Shown here one piece after another: positions 24,223 to 34,052 of a stretch of DNA of 64,000 nucleotides (positions are counted from its first letter, which is position 1; the number at the start of each line of letters is the position of its first letter). Location of the stretch: positions 682,001-746,000 of the forward strand of contig CAWAJR010000003.1 in the NCBI GenBank assembly GCA_963782465.1. Direction: 5' to 3'. Both the position numbers and the translations under genes were made by a program. The DNA is from JAODBJ01 sp963782465. Its GTDB lineage: Bacteria > Actinomycetota > Acidimicrobiia > IMCC26256 > PALSA-610. The notes below the pieces were generated by a model, which saw only the letters and a program-made list of their open reading frames with translations, did no database searches and was not told where the DNA came from.

Positions 24223-26189
24223 TCAGGGCGTCACGACACTCAACCTCGTCGACCAGTTGGCCACCGAACCGCGGGTGTTGCCGCAGGTGAAGTCGGCGAG
24301 GTACTGCTCGAACGTACAGCTCTGCGCGATGTACTCGTTCCCGATCCAGACGGAGTTCCCGTAGGTCTGTGCCGCCGGGTAGTCGCCCCACCGGGGCCGC
24401 TTCGAGGGAGGATCGGTCTGCGCGCAGTTCTCGATGTCGTACTCGCAGAAGTCGTCGTTGGGCCCGATACCGGCGGCGGCGACCCGGACGTTCCCGGCCG
24501 GCCCGTTCGTACCGACGAGCATGTACGCCTGCGTCGGGTACCAGTTCCCGCCGACGACGTTGACGGCCATCACGCCCTTACCGTTCGGAAGGGTCGCGAT
24601 GCCCGGGTAGATCACGTTGTTACCGGCGGTGGCGACGTACCCCTGGCGCGGCAGCGAACCGGCCGGGTCGAACGCGAACCACGCCGAACCGGCCTTGAGG
24701 TTGCCGCCGACCTGCACGATGGTCGACAGCGATGCCCACACGTGCGTCCCGTCGTACCAGGTGTTGAACACCCGCGAGTCGCTCGAGTCGATCGGGCCTT
24801 CAACTTCGGTCGGTGAGAGCCCACCGCTGAAGGGGCAGCCGACAACCTCGCAGTCGCGCAGCGGTGTCGGGCCCGCTTTCTGTTCCGAGACCGGTGGGAC
24901 ACCGTAGGTCTCCGACGTGATCGGCGCGGCTGCGAGTGAGAGCGCGAGCGTCGGTGCGTCGAGCGACCGGGTGTTGGTGAGTGCCCAGAGGCCCATGACG
25001 TTCGACAACCCGGTTGGGTTGCCGGCTTCCTCGGCCGCCGTCGAGCTCGCGAAGAACTCGGTGCCGCCGTTCGCGTCGTCGAAGACGCCCTCGGGTGCGT
25101 TCGCCGGGATCACCGCGAAACCGGCGGTCGGACGCGGGATCGTCGTGAGCTCGAGGTTCTCGAACTGGACGACACGAACCTTCGGCGCGCCGGCCGCGAG
25201 CGCGGCGCGGGAGAACGCGTAGAGCTGTGCGCCGTTGAAGTTGTTGCCGAACACTCCGGGAGCGTCGGACCACGGGTATTCGTTCGTCGTGATGTACACC
25301 CCGTTGCGATCGGCCCCGAGGTGTGGGTAGTCGCCGATGCACGGGCAGTCGGTGTGCGATGGGGTCCCACCATGACCGTTGTCGGTCGTGTTGATCGAGT
25401 AGAAGTTCCACCCGCCGAGCGGGCTCGCCGACTTCGAGACGGCGACGTCGACATGGTTCTTCAGGGTGAGCGCGCCGTTGCCCTTCTTCACTTCGAGGGT
25501 GAGCGCGATCTGGATCCACCGCTTGTTCACGCTGTCGTAGATACAACTGGGGTCGGTCGGTTCGGGCCGAACTTCCCGGTCGTACGGTCGATGATCGCCG
25601 GGTACCCGTAGAACGAGTTGAGGTCGATCGGTTTCGACTTCGCCTGCCCCGCCGTCGTGAAGACGCGCAGCACATCGTTCAGGCTTTCGAGCACGAAGCC
25701 GTTGCCGACGCACATCCCCTGGTCGGGTGGCACCAGCGTGAACTGGTTGCCGTTGTTGGCGACGTAGCGCTCCTGGAAGAGGTTCAGGCCTTCGAAACTC
25801 ACACCGAGGTTCGGCGTCGCGCCGCGTACCGGCGTCGACGCGACGACCGGCACTGAGAGCGCGCCGGCCGCCGCGTTCGCCCGGTTGTGCGAGTTCGGGC
25901 GCGGCGACAGGCTGCGGTTCACGACCGCACCGTTCGCGTCAGGCTCTCCACTGCTCGGCGGCGACTCGGGGCCTTTCCCGCCGGGCGAGAGATGGCCCGC
26001 GCCGGCGCCCAGCGAACTGAGGCTGCGCTGCCGCGTCAGGACGCGAACGGATTGCTTGGTGACGACCGCCTTGCTCGCGCTCGGCGCACCCGGGGCGCGG
26101 GCGGCCGCGGCCTGCGGGACGACGAACACGGCAACCAGCGTGAACGCGCCCAGCGCGGCGATGGGCCGGTACAAACGACGTGTCGGCAC
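24223..26189 (-). CDS. large secreted protein, split by a frameshift
   Basis: GTG at 26189 follows GGAG with six bases of spacing and begins a signal peptide (LGAFTLVAVFVVPQAAAARA). The exported part has segments such as PPDQGMCVGNGFVLES, DYPHLGADRNGVYITTNEYP and VQVGGNLKAGSAWFAFDP, which resemble repeats of a beta-propeller-like secreted protein, but I cannot name a family. The frame breaks near 25560-25566: FYGYPAIIDRTTGKFG is in one frame and EPTDPSCIYDSVNKRW in the next. Adding one G restores about 655 residues. Paired Cys in DCPCIGDY and DFCEYDIENC suit an extracytoplasmic protein. Confidence 0.7.
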
Positions 26190-26284
26190 AACGATCTCCG
26201 GTGTTCGTGCCGCCCCAGCCAGTGAAGGCATCACGTTCGCACGCGCACTTCCGGAATACAAGCGGCGGAAGTCGACGCGACGTT

Positions 26285-28234
26285 TCAGGGGTTGGTCGCC
26301 GTCTTCGCCTGGTACTGCGGTTCGCGCAACGGGCCACCGCTTTCGGCCGGGCCGACCGGCCCCGAAGTGCCTTCGAGCGCGGCCTGCACCGCGGCGCCGT
26401 CGACGGTTTCGTGCTGGATGAGGTTCTCGACCAGACGGTCGAGCGCGGGCCGGTGATCACCGAGCAATGCCAGTGCCCGCTGTTCGGCCTCGCGCAACAG
26501 GTCCGAGACCTCTTCGTCGATCACCTTCTGCGTCTCGTCGGCGTAGGGGCGGCTGCGCACCTCTTCCGATCCGAGGTACATCGGTGAGCCGCTCGCGAAC
26601 CCGATCGGGCCGAGCCGTTTGCTCATCCCGTACTCGCGCACCATGCGCGTCGCGAGGTCGGTGGCGCCGTTCAGGTCGCTCGCCGCGCCCGACGATGCCT
26701 CGCCGAGCACGAGCAACTCCGCGGCGCGGCCGCCGAGGCGGATCGCGAGCGAATCCTTCAGGTAGCTCTCCTGGTAGAGATGCCGTTCGTCGGTGGGCAG
26801 TTGTTCGGTGACACCGAGCGCCTGGCCCGACGGCAGGATCGTGACCTTCGCGACCGGGTCGGCGTTCTGCGACAGCGCGGCGACGAGCGCGTGCCCCGAT
26901 TCGTGCACCGCGACCGCGTGCTTCTCGTCGGGCATCAGCGCGTTCGTGGCTTCTCGCCGGCCGAGCAGGATCCGGTCGCGTGCCTCGGAGAAGTCGTCGG
27001 CGGTGACCGTGTTGCGTTCGCTGCGCACCGCGACGATCGCGGCTTCGTTGACGAGGTTCGCGAGGTCGGCGCCCGAGAAGCCGGGCGTCGCCCGCGCGAT
27101 CGCGTCGAGGTCGACGTCGCCCGCGAGTTTCTTCCCGCGGGCGTGCACGGCGAGGATCGCGGCGCGCTCTCTCGCGTTGGGCAGGGGGATCTCGACCTGG
27201 CGATCGAACCGACCCGGTCGCAGCAAGGCGGGGTCGAGCGTTTCGGGCCGGTTCGTCGCCGCCAGCACCACGACGCCCGCGCCCGGGTCGAAGCCGTCCA
27301 TCTCCGCGAGAAGCTGGTTCAGGGTTTGCTCGCGCTCGTCGTTCGACACGTACCCGCCGCCGCGGCGCTGGCCGATGGCGTCGATCTCGTCGATGAAGAT
27401 GATCGCCGGCGCGGCCTTACGGGCAACGGCGAACAGGTCGCGTACCCGCGCCGCGCCCACCCCGACGAACATCTCCACGAAGCTCGATCCGGTGAGCGCG
27501 TAGAAGGGGACGCTCGCCTCGCCGGCCACCGCCCGGGCCAACAACGTCTTGCCGGTACCGGGCGGCCCGACCATCAACACGCCGCGAGGCGCGACCGCAC
27601 CGGCGGCCGCGTAACGATCGGCGTGCCGTAAGAAGTCGACGACCTCGCTGATCTCGCGCTTCGCACCTTCGTACCCCGCGACATCGTCGAAACGGGTTTT
27701 CGGGCGTTCCTCGTCGTACACCTTCGCCTTCGACGAACCGATCCCCATGAACCCACCCGAGAGTTGCTTGCGCGCCCGGCGGCTGAACCAGAAGAAGAGC
27801 GCGAGGAGCGCGACGAACGGCAGCAACCCGCCGATGACGGCCCAGAAGCTCGTGCTGGTCACACTCCCCTGCACCGTCACGTGATGCTGTTGCAGTTCGG
27901 CCGCGAGCGTGTTGTCGTTCAACGCCGTCGGGATGCGCGACTGGTAGTGCGTCTTCTTGTCGTCGTTGAGTTGCCCGGTGACCTTGCCCGACTGGTCGAT
28001 GGTCGCCGTCTTCACCTGGTTCGCGTCGACTTTCGCCTGCCAGGCGGAGAACGTGAGCGAGGTCGTCTTCGTCGTCGAACTGGGCAGGAGCAGCAGGAGC
28101 AACGTGAGCGCGAGCCCGGCCAACCACAGCATGTGCAACCAGCGCGACGCGGTTGGCGGCGGCCCGGGTTTGGGTGGGTCGTTCGGCGGTCCCGACTTCG
28201 CCGGGCTCGAACGGTGCACGTAGGAAATCGACAT
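26285..28234 (-). CDS. ftsH: ATP-dependent zinc metalloprotease FtsH
   Basis: FtsH degrades misfolded membrane proteins and short-lived regulators. The 649-residue protein has two membrane helices flanking an extracytoplasmic domain. The AAA module follows with Walker A VGPPGTGKT, Walker B IIFIDEIDAIG and the second-region-of-homology LLRPGRFDRQ. The zinc motif HESGHAL and the family end conclude it. ATG at 28234 was chosen (AGGGG about nine bases upstream); GTG at 28258 is possible. A TACGCT box at 28273-28278 may be its promoter. The Pro-rich N-terminus is typical of actinobacterial homologs. Confidence 0.94.
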   Translation of the reverse strand: MSISYVHRSSPAKSGPPNDPPKPGPPPTASRWLHMLWLAGLALTLLLLLLPSSTTKTTSLTFSAWQAKVDANQVKTATIDQSGKVTGQLNDDKKTHYQSRIPTALNDNTLAAELQQHHVTVQGSVTSTSFWAVIGGLLPFVALLALFFWFSRRARKQLSGGFMGIGSSKAKVYDEERPKTRFDDVAGYEGAKREISEVVDFLRHADRYAAAGAVAPRGVLMVGPPGTGKTLLARAVAGEASVPFYALTGSSFVEMFVGVGAARVRDLFAVARKAAPAIIFIDEIDAIGQRRGGGYVSNDEREQTLNQLLAEMDGFDPGAGVVVLAATNRPETLDPALLRPGRFDRQVEIPLPNARERAAILAVHARGKKLAGDVDLDAIARATPGFSGADLANLVNEAAIVAVRSERNTVTADDFSEARDRILLGRREATNALMPDEKHAVAVHESGHALVAALSQNADPVAKVTILPSGQALGVTEQLPTDERHLYQESYLKDSLAIRLGGRAAELLVLGEASSGAASDLNGATDLATRMVREYGMSKRLGPIGFASGSPMYLGSEEVRSRPYADETQKVIDEEVSDLLREAEQRALALLGDHRPALDRLVENLIQHETVDGAAVQAALEGTSGPVGPAESGGPLREPQYQAKTATNP

Positions 28235-28319
28235 CGAACCGGCCCCTGGAGGTGTCACGCCTGCCCGCGCCGAGCGTACCGCCGGGCCCGGCGCTCACCG
28301 GGGTGGGCGCGCCCCGGGC

Positions 28320-30369
28320 CTACGTGCAGACCGGGGCGCCTTCGGGAACCGCGTCCCAGGGGTGCGGCACGTTCGGCTGCCGGCGCTTCTCGCACGCCTG
28401 CTGGCGGAGAAGATCGGTGAGCAAGGCGCGCGTCCCGCGGTGGGCGGAGCTGTCGTAGAGGTTGTGCAGTTCGAGGGGGTCGGAACTGATGTTGTACATC
28501 TCGAACTGATCGGTTTCCGGTTCGGTTGTGACGGTCTGGGTGACCGGCAACACGTACGTACCCGCGGGACGGTCCACCGACAGCTGGCTGTTGACGATGT
28601 TCTTCGCGCACCCGGGCGCGCCGGGGTCGCTCCAGTACTGCGGGTTCTCGTAGTACCGGGTCAACCTCCACAAGGAGCCGTCGAGGTAGGTCATCACACT
28701 CTCGACGTTGTTGGGTTGGACGACCGAGTCGTACGGGAAGCCGTACCAGTTGTCCTGGTTGAGGCCCTGGCTGATCTCGTCCTCGGTATAGAAGTAAACG
28801 GGTCCATCGAGGGCGTCGGGCCGCGTCCTCCCGGTCACGACCCCGCTCAGGTCGCGCCCCACCAACGGTTGCGCGTCGGTGAACTTCGTCATCGTCTCCC
28901 GCAGCGGTTCTTGTTCGAGCCCGGCCAGCCCGAGCAGTGTCGGGAGCAGGTCGACCTGTGTCGCGAGCGTGTCGACCGACGTTCCCCGCGGGAACATCTT
29001 CGGGTTCGAGATGATCAGCGGGATGTGGACCGATTCCTGGTACGACTGATGCCACTTCTCGTGCATGTCGCCGTGCGCGCTGAGAAGTTCACCGTGGTCC
29101 GACCAGAACACCACGATCGTGTCCTCGAAGAACCGGGAGCGCCGCAGCGCGCGGTAGACCTTCCACATCTGATCGTCGACGTTCTTGATCAGTTGGTAGT
29201 AGGTCCGCAGGTACCGCGGGATGTCGGGGATCCCCGTGAGGAAGTCGTGGTACGCGTTGCGGTAGCTCTTCTGCGCGGTCGGGAGCGCGTCGAGGTTCTG
29301 CGTCAACGACGGGACGAACGCACTGTCGTCGAACAGGTGCCGAGGGACTTCTTCACCGACGTCGAAGACGAAGTCGGGAGGGTTCGTGCACGGGTTGTCC
29401 ATGCCGTTCGCGACGCGCGCGGCGATCCACGAGGCGGTGCCGACGGTGGCGATGTCGTGCGGGTTGACGAACGATGCGATCAGGAACCACGGCCGGTGAT
29501 CGGAGTGGTCGGCATCGAGCGCCTTGATGATGTCGACGGCCTGCTCCGCATAGATCTCGTCGCGGCCGCTCGGTGAACGCGGGTCGTTCTTCGGAGCCGA
29601 CGACCCGCTGTTGAACGGGTTCGCACCGTGGGGTTCCGGCCCGATCCAGCCGTCCCAACCGAAAGGATCGAGCACGTTCTGCTCGAGGTAGAGCCGCTCC
29701 CGTTCGCGGTCGGGAATGCCGGTGTCCGCGTCGAAACTCAGCAACCCGGTCTTCGTGCCGGGCTCGAGCGGCGTGTAGTTGGACGCGAAATGGCCTTTGC
29801 CCTTGTAAATGGTCCGGTAACCGCCGGCCCGGAAGTAGTTGCCGATCGTCGGCAGCGTGTACTGCGTGAGCCAGAACACGTCGGGATCGAAGTCGCGTTT
29901 CGCACAACCGACGGTTTGCGTGTTCCCGTGCAAACTCGGGTACTGGCCCGTATAGATCGTGGTCCGCGCCGGCATGCATGCCGCGGTACTGCAGTAGTAC
30001 TGCGTGAAGTCCATGCCGTGGGCCCTCGAGCGCGTTCTGCGTTCGCAGGTACCGCCGGCGGAATGCTCTCGTCGCGGCCGATTCGTAGACGGGCGGGTAC
30101 CGGTCCTGGTCGCAGGTGAGGAACAAGATGTTCGGGCGCTTCCTCGGCCGGCCGTGCCGAGCGCCGGCGTCGCCGAAGACGCTCTGCGCGGCGGCGGCGT
30201 TGGCGAGCAAAGTCGGCCCGAGTGCGGCGGCGGCCGCCCCGACCGCTCCGGCCTGCAGCACGCGACGCCGGGACACGCCGGGCCCCTCGTCCTGACGATC
30301 ATGCTCCGAAGGCCTCGCCTCCCGCCCGCTCGCCCTCGAGATCTCCTCGCGCCCCGACCGTTCGCCCAT
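28320..30369 (-). CDS. Tat-exported sulfatase, split by a frameshift
   Basis: ATG at 30369 follows GGGAG. The N-terminus carries a twin-arginine type signal (SRRRVLQAGAVGAAAAALG), then RPNILFLTCDQDR, the first metal-binding segment of sulfatases. The catalytic motif CMPAR, whose Cys becomes formylglycine, follows in GMDFTQYYCSTAACMPARTT but in a different frame. The break lies near 30020-30026 in a run of G and C. FWSDHGELLSAHGDMHEKWH and other phosphatase-fold segments follow. About 683 residues result. The substrate is unknown, and no sulfatase-maturing enzyme is in the window. Confidence 0.82.
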
Positions 30370-30422
30370 GGTTAAATCTCCCAGGTCACGCTCCCACCAT
30401 TTGGTTAAACGACTTGGTTGAA
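30370..30422 (-). promoter_or_regulatory. three TTYAACC repeats ahead of the sulfatase gene
   Basis: On the coding strand TTCAACCAA (30422-30414) and TTTAACCAA (30409-30401) are direct repeats 13 bases apart, and TTTAACC (30376-30370) directly precedes the ATG. They may be operator half-sites. The sequence from here to 30534 holds no gene I can support. Confidence 0.35.
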
Positions 30423-30534
30423 CGATGCACTTCGCGCGCCGTCTTTATTGATGACGCTGCCTCAGTCTGCAGCGAATCGCGCTCGTTCTTCAAGGCTCTT
30501 TTGTGTCGGGCCGGCGCGATGACGGTGCCCGCGC

Positions 30535-31197
30535 TTAGTCCGTGAACCCGTCGAGTTCCGCCCACGCAGCGCGCAACGCGTCGCGCGCCGCGCCGTTCCG
30601 AGCGGCGACGTGTGTGAGCACGTGCGATTCGAGCAGTTGTTCGGCGGCTTCGACGTGACGCGGGGTCAGCGTTCTGTACTGCGCGATCGCCGACGAGTTC
30701 GGGTTCCAGAACATGATCACGGTGAGCGGCAACACCTGCGCGAACGTCGCGATCGGCCCGGTCATCGGGCCTTCGCGATCCGGTAGGCGCGTCCCGATCC
30801 ACGCGTGGTCTCGGAGCGCCGCTTCGAGCCCGTCGAAGAGCGGGTCGGGCGCGGCGTAGCGCACGCGCGGGATGCCCGTCATCACGATCGTGCCCGCGCA
30901 CATCAGGCACGGTTCGAGGGTGGTGTAGAGCGTGAGCTGCTCGACCGGCCCGGGCGCCAGCGTGGCCATCGCGTTCATCTCGGCGTGCGCGATCATCGTG
31001 CCCGCGAGCACGCCGGGTTCGGTGCGCGGCTCGACGATCCGGTTGCGACCTCGCGCGACGACCGCTCCCGAACCGTCGACGATCACCGACCCGATGCCCA
31101 GGCTTCCGGTCTGCCACGACGCCCACGCTTCGTCCAAGCAGTGTTGCCAGGGATCGTCGAGCGCGGCCCACGCCCGGTCGATCTCGTCGTCACCCAT
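30535..31197 (-). CDS. CDA-type nucleoside/tRNA-like deaminase
   Basis: This is a zinc-dependent deaminase of the cytidine/deoxycytidylate deaminase fold. The zinc motifs are AHAEMNAMATL (His and catalytic Glu) and TLEPCLMCAGTIVM (two Cys). The 220-residue protein is longer than TadA and has an extra C-terminal half with IMFWNPNSSAIAQYRTLTP. That makes guanine deaminase, TadA or a secondary-metabolite deaminase possible, but none certain. ATG at 31197 is preferred because GGGG lies seven bases upstream. It is divergent from the small membrane protein gene at 31299. Confidence 0.8.
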   Translation of the reverse strand: MGDDEIDRAWAALDDPWQHCLDEAWASWQTGSLGIGSVIVDGSGAVVARGRNRIVEPRTEPGVLAGTMIAHAEMNAMATLAPGPVEQLTLYTTLEPCLMCAGTIVMTGIPRVRYAAPDPLFDGLEAALRDHAWIGTRLPDREGPMTGPIATFAQVLPLTVIMFWNPNSSAIAQYRTLTPRHVEAAEQLLESHVLTHVAARNGAARDALRAAWAELDGFTD

Positions 31198-31298
31198 GGT
31201 GCGCCCCATCCAGTGTCGTCTTCGCGCCAGACTGCATCGGCCGGTCACGTACGCAGCGCACGTTGGCCGAGGAAAGCGCTGAACGCAAGGAGGACGCC

Positions 31299-31610
31299 AT
31301 GGGCCCGGCGACACTGCCGATCTTGCTGAGCCTCTCCGTCGTTGCGATCTTGATCGTGGGCACGATCGTCGCGCGCCGGCGCGGGTACGCGATCGGTGGC
31401 ACCGTCGTGGTGAGATGCCGGGAAGGGCACCTCTTCACGACGGTCTGGCTGCCGGGCATGTCGTTCAAGTCGATCCGCCTCGGCTGGGCGCGCTGGCAGC
31501 ACTGCCCGGTCGGCGATCACTGGACGCTCGTCACACCCGTGCGCGACGACGAACTGACCGAGGAGGAACGCTGGCAGGCCTCCCAGTACAGCGACGGCCC
31601 GATCCCCTGA
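31299..31610 (+). CDS. small single-helix membrane protein (103 aa)
   Basis: ATG at 31299 has AAGGAGG six bases upstream. A membrane helix covers about residues 4-24 (LPILLSLSVVAILIVGTIVA), followed by RRRGYAIGGTVVVRCREGHLF, WARWQHCPVGDHW and an acidic tail. The CxxGH and CPVGDH pairs suggest a small cytoplasmic metal-binding or redox domain. Similar short proteins are common in actinobacteria, but the function is unknown to me. Confidence 0.75.
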   Translation: MGPATLPILLSLSVVAILIVGTIVARRRGYAIGGTVVVRCREGHLFTTVWLPGMSFKSIRLGWARWQHCPVGDHWTLVTPVRDDELTEEERWQASQYSDGPIP

Positions 31611-31980
31611 CCCACGGGCAAGGACGGTTCGGTCGCAGGTATATCGGCGCCGAGGAGTGCCCCGGGCGAACGCTCGCGGGAGAGCTGCTCTTCGCAGACA
31701 TCAGCAACACGTTCGGCCCTTCCGTGTACGGGGACCTTTCTGCTGTCGCCCACAGCACGATGACTGCGTTCGCGATGCGGCTCCCCCTCGAGACGGTCGG
31801 AGCACCTCAACCTGTCGCTCGTCCAGCAGTCGATGAACTGGGCTTCGCGCGCGGTGTCGTTATCGCCGTCGGCGCCTGCGAAAGAGGCGGTGCGCCGCGA
31901 CTGAGCGCGGGCCTGCGGCGTGGGCGTTGACGCCCACGAGAGGTAGATGCGCGATGGAATCGCGAAAGCCCAGCTCGGCT
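31611..31980. other. intergenic region without recognisable genes
   Basis: Between the small membrane protein gene and the left island repeat I see no credible coding frame. The only structure is the hairpin at 31919-31938. Before the island inserted, this was presumably the region downstream of pilC. Confidence 0.5.
31919..31938. terminator. perfect hairpin CGTGGGCG-TTGA-CGCCCACG
   Basis: An 8-bp perfect stem with a four-base loop lies 43 bases left of the left island repeat. With no U-tract on either strand it could end transcription from either side. It may be the original pilC operon terminator. Confidence 0.4.
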
Positions 31981-32006
31981 ACTTGATGAGTTTGATGATG
32001 TTGAAC
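31981..32006 (+). repeat. left att-like repeat: displaced copy of the pilC 3' end
   Basis: These 26 bases match 35631-35656 at 25 positions in the same orientation. Read on the minus strand they encode FNIIKLIK and are followed by a stop, exactly the end of PilC. The single difference is a silent Lys codon change. This is the pattern left when an element integrates into the 3' end of a gene and supplies a replacement end. Confidence 0.7.
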
Positions 32007-32100
32007 GTCTTGGGCGACCGTTCGCACCATCACGTCGAGTGCTCTCACGTGCGGCTTCGCGTCCAACCTTTCTACTCCATCACGCTGCGTCCGTCGTGTT

Positions 32101-32139
32101 GTGTTGACAAGCGTGTTGACAGGTCGCCGCTGACAACAC
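32101..32139. promoter_or_regulatory. cluster of GTGTTGACA sites
   Basis: GTGTTGACA occurs at 32101-32109 and 32113-32121, with an inverted TGACAACAC at 32131-32139. The second and third form an imperfect inverted repeat. They lie about 100 bases inside the left island repeat and could be integrase arm sites or an operator for the GNAT gene. Confidence 0.4.
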
Positions 32140-32221
32140 GCGCGGACGTTCGTATCGGCCCGGCGAGGCCGAGCAACCGAATAGGGCGCGTGAATCCGTC
32201 GCGGGCTGCGCGTGACATCGC

Positions 32222-32227
32222 TACCTT
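32222..32227 (+). promoter_or_regulatory. -10 box for the GNAT gene, leaderless
   Basis: TACCTT ends seven bases before the ATG at 32235, with no Shine-Dalgarno between them, the arrangement expected of a leaderless mRNA. Confidence 0.4.
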
Positions 32228-32234
32228 CACGCAG

Positions 32235-32840
32235 ATGCTCCAGCTCCCCCACCTCGCGGCGAACGGTCTCACGTTCCGCTCCATCGAGCGACGCGACCGC
32301 GACGAGATAGCTCGACGTCAGCATGAACAGGTCAACGCCGGCGACACGAGAATCGACCCGGAGCACGACGCCGACCAGTGGTTCGAAACGATGCGGGGTG
32401 CCGACAACTTGTGGATGATCGACCTCGACGGCAGCCGCGTCGCCAGTTGCATGTGCTACGTCGGGTCACCGAGCGACGTGGTCGGCGAGCTCACGACGAT
32501 ATTGAACGACGACGCCGCCGCCCTGCAGGGTGAAGGCGTCTGGATCGACCTGCACCTCGAAGACGAAGACGAGAACCTACGCGGCCGCATCCTGGCCGTC
32601 GCGCTGTCGTTCTTCTTCGGCCAACGCAACTTCGCCTGGGTCGCGGTGTCGTGCGAAATTCACGACCGAGCGGCTATTGGGGCGTACGAGCGCTACGGCC
32701 TTCATGTCGCCAAACGAGTGACACCGGAATACCCGGAACTCGGAGAGTCGGACTGCATCGTGCTCACGATGCGTGCTCCGTCAGCGCGCGTTCGACAACC
32801 ACACGCCCTCAACCACCGACATTCCGTCACACCGCGGTGA
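32235..32840 (+). CDS. GNAT-like N-acetyltransferase
   Basis: The 201-residue protein shows a GNAT-like order: an N-terminal strand and helix (LTFRSIERRDRDEIARRQ), central strands WMIDLDGSRVASCMCYVGS and VWIDLHLEDEDENLRGRILA, and the late motif DRAAIGAYERYGLHVAKRV typical of acetyl-CoA enzymes. The substrate is unknown. The start choice rests on the fold and on the -10 box seven bases upstream; longer in-frame starts run back into the island repeat. It is the first gene inside the island. Similarity is by pattern only, so a related fold is possible. Confidence 0.6.
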   Translation: MLQLPHLAANGLTFRSIERRDRDEIARRQHEQVNAGDTRIDPEHDADQWFETMRGADNLWMIDLDGSRVASCMCYVGSPSDVVGELTTILNDDAAALQGEGVWIDLHLEDEDENLRGRILAVALSFFFGQRNFAWVAVSCEIHDRAAIGAYERYGLHVAKRVTPEYPELGESDCIVLTMRAPSARVRQPHALNHRHSVTPR

Positions 32841-32862
32841 CACGAGTTTCGGGCCGTTCCTG

Positions 32863-33267
32863 CTACTGGTGCAGCGCGAGCTGGGGCGAGTTCTCGAAGA
32901 TCGCGTCCGCCGTGAGTAAGCGCGCGCCGACGTGGACAGCGGACGCTGCGATCCACAGGTCGTTCGCATGGATTCGCTCGTGCAGCGGATGACCAGCACG
33001 ACGGCAGGCATGCCGAAGCTCGGCGACCGTCGAGATCAGGCTGTCGCTGACGGGAACGACCGTCGTCGCCTGGATAGCCTCCTCAAGATGTCGGCGCCGC
33101 GTGTCGCCCCATCCCGCGACGAGCGCTCCGTACCGGAGCTCGGCGACTGTGACCGCCGCGAGGAAGATCTGATGCCCCGACATCAGCGCGACCTTGCGTT
33201 CGAACCCCACTCTCCTTCGTCGGCTGAGCGAGGCGCTCAAGACGCCTGTGTCGACCAGAACCCTCAC
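32863..33267 (-). CDS. vapC: VapC-type PIN-domain ribonuclease toxin
   Basis: The 134-residue protein is a PIN domain. The acidic active-site residues are Asp in RVLVDTGVLSASLS, Glu in VTVAELRYGALVAGW, Asp in HANDLWIAASAVHVGA and Asp in LLTADAIFENSP. PIN toxins cleave RNA when freed from their antitoxin. The GTG at 33267 overlaps the stop of the small upstream gene as GTGA, the standard antitoxin-toxin arrangement. It lies in the island and may help to stabilise it. Confidence 0.88.
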   Translation of the reverse strand: MRVLVDTGVLSASLSRRRRVGFERKVALMSGHQIFLAAVTVAELRYGALVAGWGDTRRRHLEEAIQATTVVPVSDSLISTVAELRHACRRAGHPLHERIHANDLWIAASAVHVGARLLTADAIFENSPQLALHQ

Positions 33268-33440
33268 TCGTCGAGGGCAGCGGCGAACGCGTCGTCTTCG
33301 CCGTCAGAGAGGTCCTCGATCAACAGCGCGTCGACGGACACCAGAACGGGCGCCGACGCGAGCTGGCTCTCGCTCAGATCAGCATGCAGCAACGCGGTGC
33401 CGTGAGGTGCCTCGGCATGAGGGTGGACAGCGTCGCTCAT
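33264..33440 (-). CDS. vapB: putative VapB-type antitoxin
   Basis: A 58-residue acidic protein begins at ATG 33440 with GGGTGG just upstream and ends overlapping vapC by four bases. The end DALLIEDLSDGEDDAFAAALDE is the acidic, helical tail expected of a peptide that wraps a PIN toxin. No clear DNA-binding motif is visible in the short N-terminal half, so the antitoxin call rests mainly on gene order. Confidence 0.65.
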   Translation of the reverse strand: MSDAVHPHAEAPHGTALLHADLSESQLASAPVLVSVDALLIEDLSDGEDDAFAAALDE

Positions 33441-34052
33441 GCCACCCATTTTAGGCCGGTCGCCGCGCCGAGCCGCGGCGTTCCGAGCAAGCGGACGATC
33501 TACCGCTCGAGCACGGTCATGCCCGTTGGCGCAGGCAACCGAGCCACCGATCGGCACCTGCGCGAGGTCGATCCCATTCCCGGGACATCGCCCGGGAACG
33601 GGATCGTCGCCGGCGCGCCCAGTCCCGTCGTCCTCACTAGCGACGTTCGGTCGCACGCAGAAGGCCGAGTCCCGGATCACCAAGCATTCGCGCGGGCTCC
33701 ACTGCCGAGTGATCGTCGAACGTACGCGCACACGACAACGGAAGAAGGTCGCACAAGGTGAGCTCGCGTGGCTTGAGACGGTGCGTGATGCGCACGGCCG
33801 CGCGACCCGAGTTGTGGTTGCCGTGTCATGCCTGAAACGCGCCGCGCCAATGCGAACGCGCAGTGGTTGCGATCCGGCATTGCGAATGCAAGTGCGTGCG
33901 GCAGATCTGGGACCGTCGTGTCTCGACGGTATGTGGCGTGGATGTCAGTCGGGCGGCGCGAGAAGGAGGCCGGTTGAGTACGCGTCGCGGTCGGTCCCGC
34001 ACACTCGAAATGGCGGCGGCACAACCGCGGACGAGAGCGGCTGTCTGGCTGC
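33441..34052. other. island stretch without a supportable gene
   Basis: Open frames exist on both strands but all have an arginine- and serine-rich composition typical of shadow frames, and none has a good start. A long imperfect hairpin, GATCCCATTCCCGGG against CCCGGGAACGGGATC, lies at 33570-33605. The stretch may hold decayed genes. Confidence 0.45.
33570..33605. repeat. 15-bp inverted repeat in the island
   Basis: GATCCCATTCCCGGG and CCCGGGAACGGGATC pair with a single mismatch around a six-base loop ACATCG. No U-tract follows on either strand. It may be a terminator or a recombination or protein-binding site. Confidence 0.5.
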
